Shown one piece after another: positions 50,414 through 58,893 of a stretch of 64,000 nucleotides of DNA. Every line of letters starts with the position of its first letter. Within the stretch, counting starts at the first letter, position 1. A model generated the notes under the pieces. It did not search any database, was not told where the DNA came from, and saw only the letters and a list, made by a program, of their open reading frames with translations. This DNA is from Marivita sp041725935 (GTDB lineage: Bacteria; Pseudomonadota; Alphaproteobacteria; Rhodobacterales; Rhodobacteraceae). Made by a program: the position numbers and the translations under genes. The stretch is taken from the NCBI GenBank assembly GCA_041725935.1, contig JBGRQD010000009.1, forward strand, positions 1 through 64,000, given 5' to 3'.

Positions 50414-52054
50414 GTGGCCGCAGGGCTTGAAATTTCCTTGTTCGGGTCTTGTGTGCTGCGACGTGCAGACGCGCCCGCATTGGAAATCACCGGTGCCAAG
50501 CACCGGGGCTTGTTCGCGTTGCTTGTCACGGCACCTTTGAATCGCCGGTCACGCGGGTTTCTTCAGGAAACGCTGTGGGGATTTGCCGATTACGAAAGCG
50601 GTCACCAGAACCTGCGCCGCGCGCTCTCGGACCTGCGCAAGGTCCTCGGTGACGATTTCGACAGCATCCTGACCGTCACCAACAAGGAAATCGAGATCGA
50701 CATGAACCGGGTCAAGGTGATCGGGCATCCGTCGGACGGGCAGTTCCTTGACGATCTCAATGTGCGCGAGCCATCTTTCCTCGCGTGGCGCGACAGCATC
50801 CGTGCCGATCCCAGCGCGGTCAAGGCGCTGTGCTTCATGTCGAACAACCGTGGCCCGACCCGGATCAGGCCGCGTGTCTGCGCGTTGCCCCTGACCGTGC
50901 CGCCGGGGGACACGGATCTCGCCATCGCGGGCGACTGGATCGCCGAAGAAACCAGCCGCATGATGTCCCGCTCAAGCCTGCTGTCGGTGATCTCGCATCT
51001 TTCGGGACGCGCCATGTCGCAGCGATTCATAGACATCGTGAACGTGCGCGACACGCTGGACGTGGACTACCTGCTGACCGGATCGATGCGACGGCAGGGT
51101 GATACGCTGATCGCGGACCTGGATTTCATCGATGTCCGGAGCGGCACATTGTTGTGGAATCGCCACCTGTCCTGCCCGTTCACCCAGTTCGCGGACGAGG
51201 CCAGCGCGTGGCTGATCAATGTCGTGCAGTCGGTCGGGCGGTCGATTGCCGAAACGACCCTGCATGCCGGACGCCAGACGCCTTTGCCGGAATTGCCCGA
51301 TCACCAACTGCTCATTGCGGGCGCGACGGCGATGCACCTGCCGAAACTCGGGGATTTCCTGCGCGCCCGTCAGTTTCTGGACGAAGCAGCCGCGCGTGCC
51401 CCCAACAGCGCGCATGTCTTTGCATGGCTGGGCAAATGGTACGTGCTCAGCATTTTCAAGTATTACAGCACGGACCGGCAGAAAGACACGCAAAGGGCGC
51501 TGGATTGTACTGCGCGGGCGCTTGATCTTGATCCGCATTCCAGCTTCGGACTGACCATCGACGGATTCGTGAACGGCAACATCCTCAAGAACATGGACAT
51601 CGCCGAACAACGCTATTCCGCCGCGCAAGAGATCAACCCCAGCGAAAGCCTGGCGTGGCTGCTTCGGGGATCGCTGATGGCGTTTTCGGACGAGGGCCAA
51701 TCGGCCATCAGGGCCACGACGATGGCGCGTGACCTCTCGCCCATCGACCCTTTCGGCTATTATTTCGACAGCCTCGCAAGCTCGGCGCATCTGGCCGGTG
51801 GTGAGTATGAAAAGGCGCTCGAGCTTGCGGACAAGTCCTTTGCCGCGAATGATCGGCATATCTCCACGTTGCGCACCCGGATCGCGGCCCTGCATGCCCT
51901 GGACCGAGGCGACGAGGCGCGGATCGCAGCACAGGACCTGATGCGGCGCTTTCCCTATTTCAGCCTGGAAGACTACCGGAAAACACATCCTTCAGCCGAC
52001 CGCAAAATCGGCAAACTGATGGTTGATGCGCTGTCAGCCGCGGGCATTTCATGA
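50414..52054 (+). CDS. three-domain regulator: winged helix, TolB/FlgO-like domain, TPR repeats
   Basis: 546 residues, cytosolic. Residues 5-100 resemble the winged helix of SARP/OmpR-type regulators (LFGSCVLRRADAPALEITGAKHR..., then NLRRALSDLRKVLGDD, as in BTAD/SARP proteins). Residues 155-252 resemble the TolB/FlgO-like domain of CadC- and cyclase-linked regulators (VDYLLTGSMRRQGDTL, then a D-x-RSGTLLWNRHL segment). Residues 290-540 are a series of TPR-like helical pairs. No adenylate cyclase domain. Probably a DNA-binding transcription activator with a protein-interaction tail. GTG start with AAAGGGG seven bases upstream. The PAP2-like gene follows after 24 bases. Confidence 0.78.
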   Translation: MAAGLEISLFGSCVLRRADAPALEITGAKHRGLFALLVTAPLNRRSRGFLQETLWGFADYESGHQNLRRALSDLRKVLGDDFDSILTVTNKEIEIDMNRVKVIGHPSDGQFLDDLNVREPSFLAWRDSIRADPSAVKALCFMSNNRGPTRIRPRVCALPLTVPPGDTDLAIAGDWIAEETSRMMSRSSLLSVISHLSGRAMSQRFIDIVNVRDTLDVDYLLTGSMRRQGDTLIADLDFIDVRSGTLLWNRHLSCPFTQFADEASAWLINVVQSVGRSIAETTLHAGRQTPLPELPDHQLLIAGATAMHLPKLGDFLRARQFLDEAAARAPNSAHVFAWLGKWYVLSIFKYYSTDRQKDTQRALDCTARALDLDPHSSFGLTIDGFVNGNILKNMDIAEQRYSAAQEINPSESLAWLLRGSLMAFSDEGQSAIRATTMARDLSPIDPFGYYFDSLASSAHLAGGEYEKALELADKSFAANDRHISTLRTRIAALHALDRGDEARIAAQDLMRRFPYFSLEDYRKTHPSADRKIGKLMVDALSAAGIS

Positions 52055-52078
52055 AACATTGCATAAGGAATTGAACAC

Positions 52079-53203
52079 ATGTCTCAGTACGGTGGTTTGG
52101 GTGGGCTTGGTGGCCTTGGGGGTTTGGGCGGCTTGGGTGGCCTTGGCGGCTTGGGCGGCTTGGGTGGCCTTGGCGGCACCAACTTCACCGGGCTGGGCGG
52201 ATTTCTGGGGGCAGAGGATCCCGGTGGCTATGACCCGGTGACAACCTACGGTCTGCAAACCACGGCCGAAGGTCTGCGCCACCTGACCGAAGAAGGCACG
52301 ACACCGACCGACAAGGAGCTTGGCTTTTCCGATCCCGCCAATCTCGGCGGTCTGGCCACCTGGGTGCGCGGTTCGCTTTATGTCAGCGAATTTCTGGCTG
52401 GCATCGGGTCGGACGCGATGGTCGGCACCGGCGGCGCTCCCGACCGGGTTGCGCTGTCTTTTGACGGCGGCACATGCCTGACGCTGGATCGCCCTGACCC
52501 CGCCCTCTTGCAGTCCCAGTGCAGGTTTGTCTCCGACTACGCCACCCTGCGCGCGGAACGCAGCGCCGAGATCACGTCGCAACTGGGCTTTCCGACACCC
52601 TATTTCGCAATGATCCTTGGCCTGCACAGCGCCCAGAACAAAAAGACGTTCGAACTGATCACCGCAACGCAGGTTGCCGCCGCGCACACTGCGATGATCG
52701 TGAAACAGCATCTCGCCATCCGGCGCCCCGATCAACTTGATCCCCGGCTGATGCCGATGATCCCGACGCCGGGCCATGGCAGTTTCCCATCCGCCCACGC
52801 GACCGAGGCCTACGCCGTTCTGACGGTTCTCGAAGCGCTGGTGACCGCGTGGGACAGCCTTGGCCAGCTTGAACAGCGCAAGAAGGCGCTGCGCGGTCTG
52901 GCGGAACGTATCACGGTCAACCGAACCGTGGCGGGTGTGCACTATCCCATCGACAGCTGGGCAGGTGCCGCACTGGGCCGGATCGTCGGTCAGGTCGTGC
53001 TGGCTCGCGCGGGTGCAGCGACCTGCGTAGGCGCGCTGGCCTATACGCCGGGCGATCACGACTTCTTCGACGAAGACCAACGTGACCCGGCCATTGCCCC
53101 ATCCAAAGGATTAACCATCACCGGCGACATGGTGACGCTCGATGCCAAGCCTGCCTTCTCGTGGCTCTGGTCCGGTGCCGTGGCCGAAGCGCAGAAGGCC
53201 TGA
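52079..53203 (+). CDS. PAP2 / vanadium-haloperoxidase-fold protein with N-terminal Gly-Gly-Leu repeat
   Basis: 374 residues. After MSQY come nine consecutive Gly-Gly-Leu triplets (residues 5-31), then a Gly-rich linker and a helical domain of the PAP2/V-haloperoxidase superfamily. The catalytic signature is intact: K209-x6-R216-P217, P237-S-A-H240, and R282-x5-H288-x3-D292. Phosphatase and haloperoxidase both use this site, and sequence alone cannot choose; the total lack of membrane helices and signal peptide speaks against a lipid phosphatase. AAGGAA precedes the ATG. The subtilase gene starts three bases after its stop. Confidence 0.78.
   Translation: MSQYGGLGGLGGLGGLGGLGGLGGLGGLGGLGGTNFTGLGGFLGAEDPGGYDPVTTYGLQTTAEGLRHLTEEGTTPTDKELGFSDPANLGGLATWVRGSLYVSEFLAGIGSDAMVGTGGAPDRVALSFDGGTCLTLDRPDPALLQSQCRFVSDYATLRAERSAEITSQLGFPTPYFAMILGLHSAQNKKTFELITATQVAAAHTAMIVKQHLAIRRPDQLDPRLMPMIPTPGHGSFPSAHATEAYAVLTVLEALVTAWDSLGQLEQRKKALRGLAERITVNRTVAGVHYPIDSWAGAALGRIVGQVVLARAGAATCVGALAYTPGDHDFFDEDQRDPAIAPSKGLTITGDMVTLDAKPAFSWLWSGAVAEAQKA
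52091..52177 (+). repeat. 9-base tandem repeat coding for (Gly-Gly-Leu)9
   Basis: Nine in-frame 9-base units plus a final GGCGGC. Codons vary (TTG or CTT for Leu; GGT, GGC or GGG for Gly). Units 5-7 and 8 onwards show a larger near-identical block that starts GGCGGCTTGGGTGGCCTT, which suggests recent slippage or duplication. Codon variation elsewhere suggests the peptide itself is maintained by selection. Confidence 0.9.
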
Positions 53204-53206
53204 GCG

Positions 53207-55279
53207 ATGTTTCCGCAACGTCATGACGATGAACGGATCGACAAATACTCCGGTCCGTACGAGCGCTGGGTGTTCTCCGAAAACCTCGGTCGCCCCTTCG
53301 CCTTTCCCGCCATCCGAAAGGGCCCGTCGACGCATGTGACCGCGCTGATGGAAGGCACGGACATGCCCACCAGCACTGACGACGTGGAGGTCCGTATTCC
53401 GCCGCTCTGGAAGGACAATCCCGAGGTCACGCCCTTTGTGATGTGGAACAAGTCGGTCACCCCCGAGGCCGATCCCGCAAGCGAAGACGCCGACCTCGCC
53501 CGCTGCCTTTGCGCGCTCAAGGGCAGCCGGTACCGGCTCAACATGCCGATTGATCCGGTGACGTGGCCTGCCACCTACAACCGGTCTGCGACTCCCAAAG
53601 GCTGGCACCGCCCCAAGGTCAAACCGCGTGTCATCATCGGTGTGATCGATGACGGGATCCCGTTTCTGCACCGCGCCTTCCGCGATGCTACCGGAGACAG
53701 CCGCATCAGCCTGTGCTGGTTGCAGGCCGCGCGTGCCGACATGTCCGCCGCCGTGCCCTTCGGGTGCGAAATCACGGGCGGCCGCATCGACCAGTTGCGT
53801 GCGCAATACGGCGAAAAGGAACTGCGCGCCTATCAGGCCGCCCATGCCATCGACCCCGATCTGCCCGAAGTGGATACCGTGCTCAGACACCACGTCACCC
53901 ACGGCGCACATATCGCCGGGATCGCTGCCGGGAACGATCCTTTCGTGGGTGCGGCGGACCTGCCCGACGACGCGGCGATCATCGCTGTGCAATTGCCCAA
54001 CACCATCGCGTGGGACACGTCGGGCTTCGGCAAGGAAATGATGATGCTCAGCGCGATTGAATACATCTTCAACCGCGCCCGCATGATCACTCAGGCCTTT
54101 GGTAGCCCCGAACTGCCGCTGGTGATCAACTTCAGCTATGGCTGGAGCGCCAACCGCCATGACGGGCAATCCAGCTTTGAACGCGCCGTAGACGCGTTGA
54201 TCACGGACCGGCGCAAGGTTCAGCCCTGCACCGAACTGGTGATGCCGACGGGCAACAATTTTGCCAATGACATGCACGCCCGGTTCGCAGAGGCCGATCT
54301 GAACAGCGACGCAGTCAGTTTCGGCTGGCAGCTCAAGCCCGACGATGGCACGTCGAGCTATCTCGAGATCTGGCTCCCGCCGGGCCGTGATCCAAACGGC
54401 TGGACTGTGACCGTAACGCCCCCTGTCGGAAGCCCGCCCGAACTAGGACAGAGCATTCCGGTCAAAGCGGACCCGATGTTGAAAGATGGCGACCCGCGGC
54501 GCTTCGTCGAACTGGAGACCGGCGGCAAGAACATCGGCCAGCTGTCTGCCGACAAGCATCTGGGCAACCGCTGGCGCGTCATGCTGGCGATGATCCCAAC
54601 GGCTGGCAATCTCGGCCAGGGTCGCCGGACCCCGGTTGGTTTGTGGACGATCCGCGTCGACACCGGAAGCGATCCGCTGTGCGCGGGAGAGTATATCGAC
54701 GTTTGGGTCCAGCGCGACGACGATCCCACACAGCTTGGCACCGGCGGCCAGCAAAGCTTCCTTGTCGATCTGGCGCATCCCAAACCGCCACGGCCATTTG
54801 CACCACCCGCGTTGACACCCGTGCGCGGCTATGGGTGTCTGAACGGCATCGGCACCGCGCCTTCGGTGTTCCGGGTCGCCGGGTACATGCAGTCGACGTG
54901 GAAACCTTCGGTCTACAGCGGCGCTGCATCGATTGGCGTGGATGCGGACGGCACCTTGTTTGTCGATGCCAACCTGCCCGCTGCCACGGCCACGGCGGAT
55001 CAGGGCTGGTTCCGCCCCGGCCTGCCCTCGATCGGGGTTCTGTCGGGATCGGGCGCGCGGATCATCGGCACCAGCGCGGCTGCGGCGACAGCCACACGGC
55101 TGATCGCGTTGAACTTTGTCGCAGGCCACCCCGCAGCACAAGGGTTCGACACGCTCTATCCGGACCCGAACGCGCCGCCCGATGCGCAGACCCTCGCCCG
55201 GACCGGGCCATACCGGGTGCCGCCAGTCTGTGGCAAAAACATCACGACCCGCGATGAGCCAGTGTTCATCGGGGTCTGA
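53207..55279 (+). CDS. subtilisin-like serine protease (S8 family)
   Basis: 690 residues. The triad is complete: Asp in VIDDG (148/149), His232 in HGAHIAG, Ser623 in IIGTSAAAAT, with an oxyanion-hole Asn in PTGNN (350/351). Between His and Ser is a roughly 240-residue insert, including a beta-rich domain (about 370-520), which makes it longer than basic subtilases. The first 130 residues are not a typical inhibitor prodomain and there is no signal peptide, so it may act inside the cell or leave by an unusual route. Separated from the haloperoxidase-like gene by three bases, so co-translated. Confidence 0.85.
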   Translation: MFPQRHDDERIDKYSGPYERWVFSENLGRPFAFPAIRKGPSTHVTALMEGTDMPTSTDDVEVRIPPLWKDNPEVTPFVMWNKSVTPEADPASEDADLARCLCALKGSRYRLNMPIDPVTWPATYNRSATPKGWHRPKVKPRVIIGVIDDGIPFLHRAFRDATGDSRISLCWLQAARADMSAAVPFGCEITGGRIDQLRAQYGEKELRAYQAAHAIDPDLPEVDTVLRHHVTHGAHIAGIAAGNDPFVGAADLPDDAAIIAVQLPNTIAWDTSGFGKEMMMLSAIEYIFNRARMITQAFGSPELPLVINFSYGWSANRHDGQSSFERAVDALITDRRKVQPCTELVMPTGNNFANDMHARFAEADLNSDAVSFGWQLKPDDGTSSYLEIWLPPGRDPNGWTVTVTPPVGSPPELGQSIPVKADPMLKDGDPRRFVELETGGKNIGQLSADKHLGNRWRVMLAMIPTAGNLGQGRRTPVGLWTIRVDTGSDPLCAGEYIDVWVQRDDDPTQLGTGGQQSFLVDLAHPKPPRPFAPPALTPVRGYGCLNGIGTAPSVFRVAGYMQSTWKPSVYSGAASIGVDADGTLFVDANLPAATATADQGWFRPGLPSIGVLSGSGARIIGTSAAAATATRLIALNFVAGHPAAQGFDTLYPDPNAPPDAQTLARTGPYRVPPVCGKNITTRDEPVFIGV

Positions 55280-55326
55280 AGCACATGGGGCTTATCCGCG
55301 CGGTGTGCGTCTTGGCGCGGTTGGGT

Positions 55327-56253
55327 CTACTCCAGACAGGATTTGGCCATCATCATATGCACGCCCTTTTCGTGGTTGACCGTCTGCGTGATCCGTAAAT
55401 CCCCCGCGAGCGAGCACAGCATATAGGCCTCGGCCCGGCTGATCCCCAACTTGGCCGAGACCACGACCATCATGCGCCGCAGCGCCATCTCGACACAGGT
55501 ATCCAGATCGGGATGCATCCCCATGGTGATGTAATGCGTCGGCGTTTCGGCCTCGGGATAGGTCAGGTCCAGATCACGGCGCAGGGTCAGGCGGAACCGG
55601 CCCTGCAACGCGGTCTCGATCGCAGTCACACAGACTTCGCCATCGCCCTGCGCCCCGTGCCCGTCCCCGCAGGAGAACAGCGCGCCCTCTGCATGGACCG
55701 GCAGGTACAGCGTGGTGCCCGCCACCAGTTCCTTGTTGTCGAGATTGCCGCCATGCGCGCGCGGCTCAATGGTGGAAATCCGGCCCCAACCGCGCGGCGG
55801 GGCAACGGCCATGACCCCGAAGAACGGCGCCAGCGGCAGCTTGCGCCCCCAGGGCAGGTGCGCCTCGCTCGCATCGGCATCAAGCCGCAGGGTCATGCCC
55901 TGTCGTTCCGAGAAATCCAGCGGCAGCGTGCCCGACAAAGGACGGATGAACGTGTATCCCCAATCCTGTCGCAGCCGCACATCCAGGATGTCGACCTGCA
56001 ACACATCGCCCGGCACGGCGCCTTCGACAGCCACGGGTCCGGTCAGGATATGCCCCGGCACCTTGGGAACCCCGGTCTCGTGAATGGCCAAAAGCTCGGG
56101 TGGGATATGGAAACTGTCGTCCGGCAGCACCTCCGGCCCGCCCGAGACAGAGTTCATCGTCACCTCTGACCCGCTGGGCACGGTTGCCACAGGATCGAGC
56201 GTCGCGTCGAAATAGCCCCAGTGACAGGTCTCTGGACCGGCTTGGATGATCAT
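55327..56253 (-). CDS. acetamidase/formamidase-family protein
   Basis: 308 residues. The family hallmarks are the opening ETCHWGYFDATLDPV, the DVLQVDILDV stretch, the Gly/His-rich GDGHGAQGDGEV segment (metal ligands), and the late PTHYITMGMHPDLD. Enzymes of this family hydrolyse short amides to ammonia and the acid. The substrate here is not known. It begins inside the stop of the M20 hydrolase gene, so the two are coupled and may act in sequence on a nitrogen compound. Confidence 0.9.
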   Translation of the reverse strand: MIIQAGPETCHWGYFDATLDPVATVPSGSEVTMNSVSGGPEVLPDDSFHIPPELLAIHETGVPKVPGHILTGPVAVEGAVPGDVLQVDILDVRLRQDWGYTFIRPLSGTLPLDFSERQGMTLRLDADASEAHLPWGRKLPLAPFFGVMAVAPPRGWGRISTIEPRAHGGNLDNKELVAGTTLYLPVHAEGALFSCGDGHGAQGDGEVCVTAIETALQGRFRLTLRRDLDLTYPEAETPTHYITMGMHPDLDTCVEMALRRMMVVVSAKLGISRAEAYMLCSLAGDLRITQTVNHEKGVHMMMAKSCLE

Positions 56254-57416
56254 GCGGGAAGCCTTTGTTCGGCCAGCGTGACCCAATAGGAACAGCCGGT
56301 CGGTATGACATCGTCGTTGAAATCGTATTCGGGGTGATGCAGGCCCGGTCCCTGCCCGATCCCAAGCTGGATATAGGCGCCGGGACAGGCTTGGAGCATG
56401 TAGGCGAAATCCTCTCCGCCCGTGGTGCGCGGCGCGTCGGTGATGCACCCGCCCGCCACCTCGTTTGCGGCGCTGATGCAATGGCCAGTTTCGACCTCGT
56501 GATTTTCCATCACCGGATAGGGTTCTTCGTCAAAGCCGAACTCGGCCTCGGCGCCGTAGCTTTGCGCGGTCAGGGTGGCGATGGCCTTGATCCGTTCAAG
56601 TGTCTTGGCGCGCACCTCCATGTCGAAGCTGCGGACGGTGCCGCGCAGGGTCGCGTGTTCCGGAATCACGTTGAACGCTTCGGATTCGGTGCGGAACGAC
56701 GTGACCGACACCACCAGAGGCTGCTGCGGATCGGTGTTGCGCGACACCACCGATTGCAGTGCCATCACGATGGCAGACGCGGCAAGAGTCGTGTCCACCG
56801 TGTTGTTGGGACGCGCGGCATGGCCGCCCTTGCCGCGCACGTTGATATGAAAGCTGTCCACAGCCGCATAGAACGCACCGGGCCGGATCGCGAACTGGCC
56901 CAGCGGCAGGAGCGGCGAATTGTGCAGGCCGTAGATTTCCGAAATCCCGAACTTTTCGATCAAGCCGTCCTGCACCATCGCCTCGGCCCCGGCACCACCC
57001 TCTTCGGCCGGCTGAAAGACGATCGCCACGGTGCCGTCGAAATTGCGCGTCTCCGCAAGGTATTGCGCCGCGCCAAGCAGCATAGCGGTGTGCCCATCAT
57101 GGCCGCAGGCGTGCATCTTGCCGGGAGTCCTGGAGGCATGCTCGGCACCCGTCGCCTCGAGGATCGGGAGCGCATCCATGTCGGCGCGAAAGGCGATGGT
57201 CCTGCCAGACCGATTGGTCTTGCCTTCGATCAGGGCAACAACCCCCGTGCGCCCGATCCCTTCGATCACGCTGTCACAGCCAAAGGCGCGCAGCTTGTCC
57301 GCGACGATTCCGGCGGTGCGCGGCAGGTCATACTGTAACTCGGGATGTTCGTGCAGATCGCGCCGCCATGCGGTGATTTCAGGGTGCAGTTCGGCGAAAC
57401 GGTTTCGGATGGGCAT
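56250..57416 (-). CDS. M20-family amidohydrolase (hippurate hydrolase-like)
   Basis: 388 residues. The metal site is intact: Cys104, His106 and His109 in the MHACGHDGHTAM segment, Glu138-Glu139 in QPAEEGGAG, and a late His. It belongs to the aminoacylase/hippurate/IAA-amino-acid hydrolase branch and removes acyl groups from amino acids. Substrate unknown. First gene of a two-gene minus-strand unit with the acetamidase-like enzyme, overlapping it by four bases. Confidence 0.92.
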   Translation of the reverse strand: MPIRNRFAELHPEITAWRRDLHEHPELQYDLPRTAGIVADKLRAFGCDSVIEGIGRTGVVALIEGKTNRSGRTIAFRADMDALPILEATGAEHASRTPGKMHACGHDGHTAMLLGAAQYLAETRNFDGTVAIVFQPAEEGGAGAEAMVQDGLIEKFGISEIYGLHNSPLLPLGQFAIRPGAFYAAVDSFHINVRGKGGHAARPNNTVDTTLAASAIVMALQSVVSRNTDPQQPLVVSVTSFRTESEAFNVIPEHATLRGTVRSFDMEVRAKTLERIKAIATLTAQSYGAEAEFGFDEEPYPVMENHEVETGHCISAANEVAGGCITDAPRTTGGEDFAYMLQACPGAYIQLGIGQGPGLHHPEYDFNDDVIPTGCSYWVTLAEQRLPA

Positions 57417-57561
57417 GAAGACTCGGGCTCCCGATGTTGGAGAATTCCCGCATCAGACCTGATAACCCTCTGAGTGGCAAACAGGAAAAAATACCCGGTT
57501 TGCGCAGGGCTCAACGTATGCGATTTGCAGGACCGCATGTCGCTCAGGGTTTTGCAAAATC

Positions 57562-57647
57562 TGGTACGGGCGGTGGGACTCGAACCCACACGGCACAAAG
57601 GCCTTCGGATTTTAAGTCCGATATGTCTACCATTCCATCACGCCCGC
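57562..57647 (-). tRNA. tRNA-Leu (anticodon TAA)
   Basis: 86 bases on the minus strand with the long variable arm of class II tRNAs. Acceptor stem GCGGGCG/CGCCCGT, anticodon stem TCGGA/TCCGA around CTTAAAA (anticodon TAA), and a T-arm with GGTTCGAGTCC. The 3' CCA is encoded. It stands between the amidohydrolase and the TPR protein genes. Confidence 0.95.
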
Positions 57648-57734
57648 GACACGTTATCCCTAGCCGCGGGTCCGCGCGAAAACAATGGGTTGGATCATCG
57701 AAACCCGGCAAATCCTGCGCTCCGTGCACAGCCG

Positions 57735-58280
57735 TCAGAGCGGATCGCCCTCGGGCTCCGTGATGAGAGCGCGTTCACCCAGCCAAGGGTTCAGGGCAAC
57801 CGCATCCTTCAGGACCGGCTGCGCCTCGTCCTCGCGGCCAAGCGCGATCAGGGTCAGCGCCTTGCCGGTCAGCGCCCCGGTGTGGCGCGGGTTAAGCGCG
57901 ATGGCCTGATCAAGATCCGGTAAAGCGGCCGCGTAATCGCCGCGCAGGTAATTGACGAAAGCCCGCTGGTTGTAGCCTTCGGGGTAGAAGGGACAGTAGG
58001 ACACAAGCATGTCCAGCCGGTCTTCTGCCCGCAGGTAATCGCTGATCCGCATCGCCCGAAGCGCCTCGTCCAGCATCATCTGCGAGGGTTCATCCGGCGC
58101 TTCGAGCCAGAGCTCCCACATCTGGCTCGAGAAATTCCGCGCGATCATCTCATTCGGCGCGCGTTGCACTTCGGCATAAAGGTCATCAAGGGCAGCCGTG
58201 TGATCGGGCGCCACCGGACATCCATCCGCCGCAGCGTTTTGTGCCGCGACCACGGCAAGGGCTATAACCAGATTTCGCAT
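57735..58280 (-). CDS. secreted TPR-repeat protein
   Basis: 181 residues with a signal peptide (MRNLVIALAVVAAQNAAA, cleavage near residue 18), so probably periplasmic. Two to three TPR motifs from about residue 90 (EGYNQRAFVNYLRGDYAAAL, then a LDQAIALNPRHTGAL segment) form a protein-binding helical surface. Two Cys (in DGCPV and SYCPF) may pair. Function unknown. It lies between tRNA-Leu and putR with no clear partner. Confidence 0.82.
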   Translation of the reverse strand: MRNLVIALAVVAAQNAAADGCPVAPDHTAALDDLYAEVQRAPNEMIARNFSSQMWELWLEAPDEPSQMMLDEALRAMRISDYLRAEDRLDMLVSYCPFYPEGYNQRAFVNYLRGDYAAALPDLDQAIALNPRHTGALTGKALTLIALGREDEAQPVLKDAVALNPWLGERALITEPEGDPL

Positions 58281-58311
58281 ACCGACATTAGGCCGCGCTG
58301 CGATCTATCGG

Positions 58312-58782
58312 TCAAGTCACGTTCCCGAACGTCTCTTCCTTGACCGCTTGCATCGCAACGTAAGTCGAGGTGGCCGCAACATGCGGAAGGGTCGAGATCT
58401 TCTCTGCCAGCACCTGCCGATAGCTGCGCATATTTGCCGTGCGCACCTTGAGAAGGTAGTCGAAATTCCCAGCAATCAGATGCGCTTGCTCGATTTCCGG
58501 GATCTTGACCACCGCCTCGTTGAACGCGGCCAGCGCGGCCTCGCGTGTCTGGGTCATCTTCACTTCGACAAAGGCGATGTGATCCAGCCCAAGCCGGATG
58601 GGATCAAGGAGCGCGCGGTAGCCTTGGATCGCGCCCATCTCTTCGAGCCGCCGCAACCGCGCCTGTGTCGGGGATTTCGACAAGCCGATCCGCCGCGACA
58701 GTTCGGTGATCGACACCCGACCATCCCGCGCCATTTCCTGCAGGATCGCGCGGTCGAATCTGTCCAGTTCCGTTATATTCAA
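58312..58782 (-). CDS. putR: Lrp/AsnC-family regulator of proline catabolism (PutR-like)
   Basis: 156 residues. N-terminal winged helix (about residues 5-60, with ITELSRRIGLSKSPTQARLRRL) and a C-terminal RAM ligand-binding domain (about 70-145). It diverges from putA across 111 bases. In Agrobacterium and Rhodobacter, PutR of this family activates putA in response to proline, which fits exactly. The start is TTG at 58782, with AGGAAAGG eight bases upstream; no ATG is available near. Confidence 0.88.
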   Translation of the reverse strand: MNITELDRFDRAILQEMARDGRVSITELSRRIGLSKSPTQARLRRLEEMGAIQGYRALLDPIRLGLDHIAFVEVKMTQTREAALAAFNEAVVKIPEIEQAHLIAGNFDYLLKVRTANMRSYRQVLAEKISTLPHVAATSTYVAMQAVKEETFGNVT

Positions 58783-58828
58783 TGCGCCTGCCTTTCCTGT
58801 CAAAATCAGTGCGTTTGACGTGCCGAAA

Positions 58829-58859
58829 TTCGATAATCCGGAACTTGCACTTTCGATTA
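58829..58859. promoter_or_regulatory. direct repeat in the putR-putA intergenic region
   Basis: TTCGATAA (58829-58836) and TTCGATTA (58852-58859) are near-identical and start 23 bases apart, close to two helical turns, in the middle of the divergent region. Lrp-type regulators often bind pairs of phased sites, so these are candidate PutR sites. Inference from position and spacing. Confidence 0.4.
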
Positions 58860-58893
58860 CGCGGTAATGTAGAGCATATGACTGGAGATCGCC

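Noticed and set aside
52091..52177. CRISPR-like repeat array
   Set aside because: The units are 9 bases with no spacers and lie in frame inside a gene, so this is a coding tandem repeat.
52049..53080. 343-codon minus-strand frame over the PAP2-like gene
   Set aside because: Antisense shadow; its Ala/Thr repeats are simply the complement of the Gly-Gly-Leu repeat.
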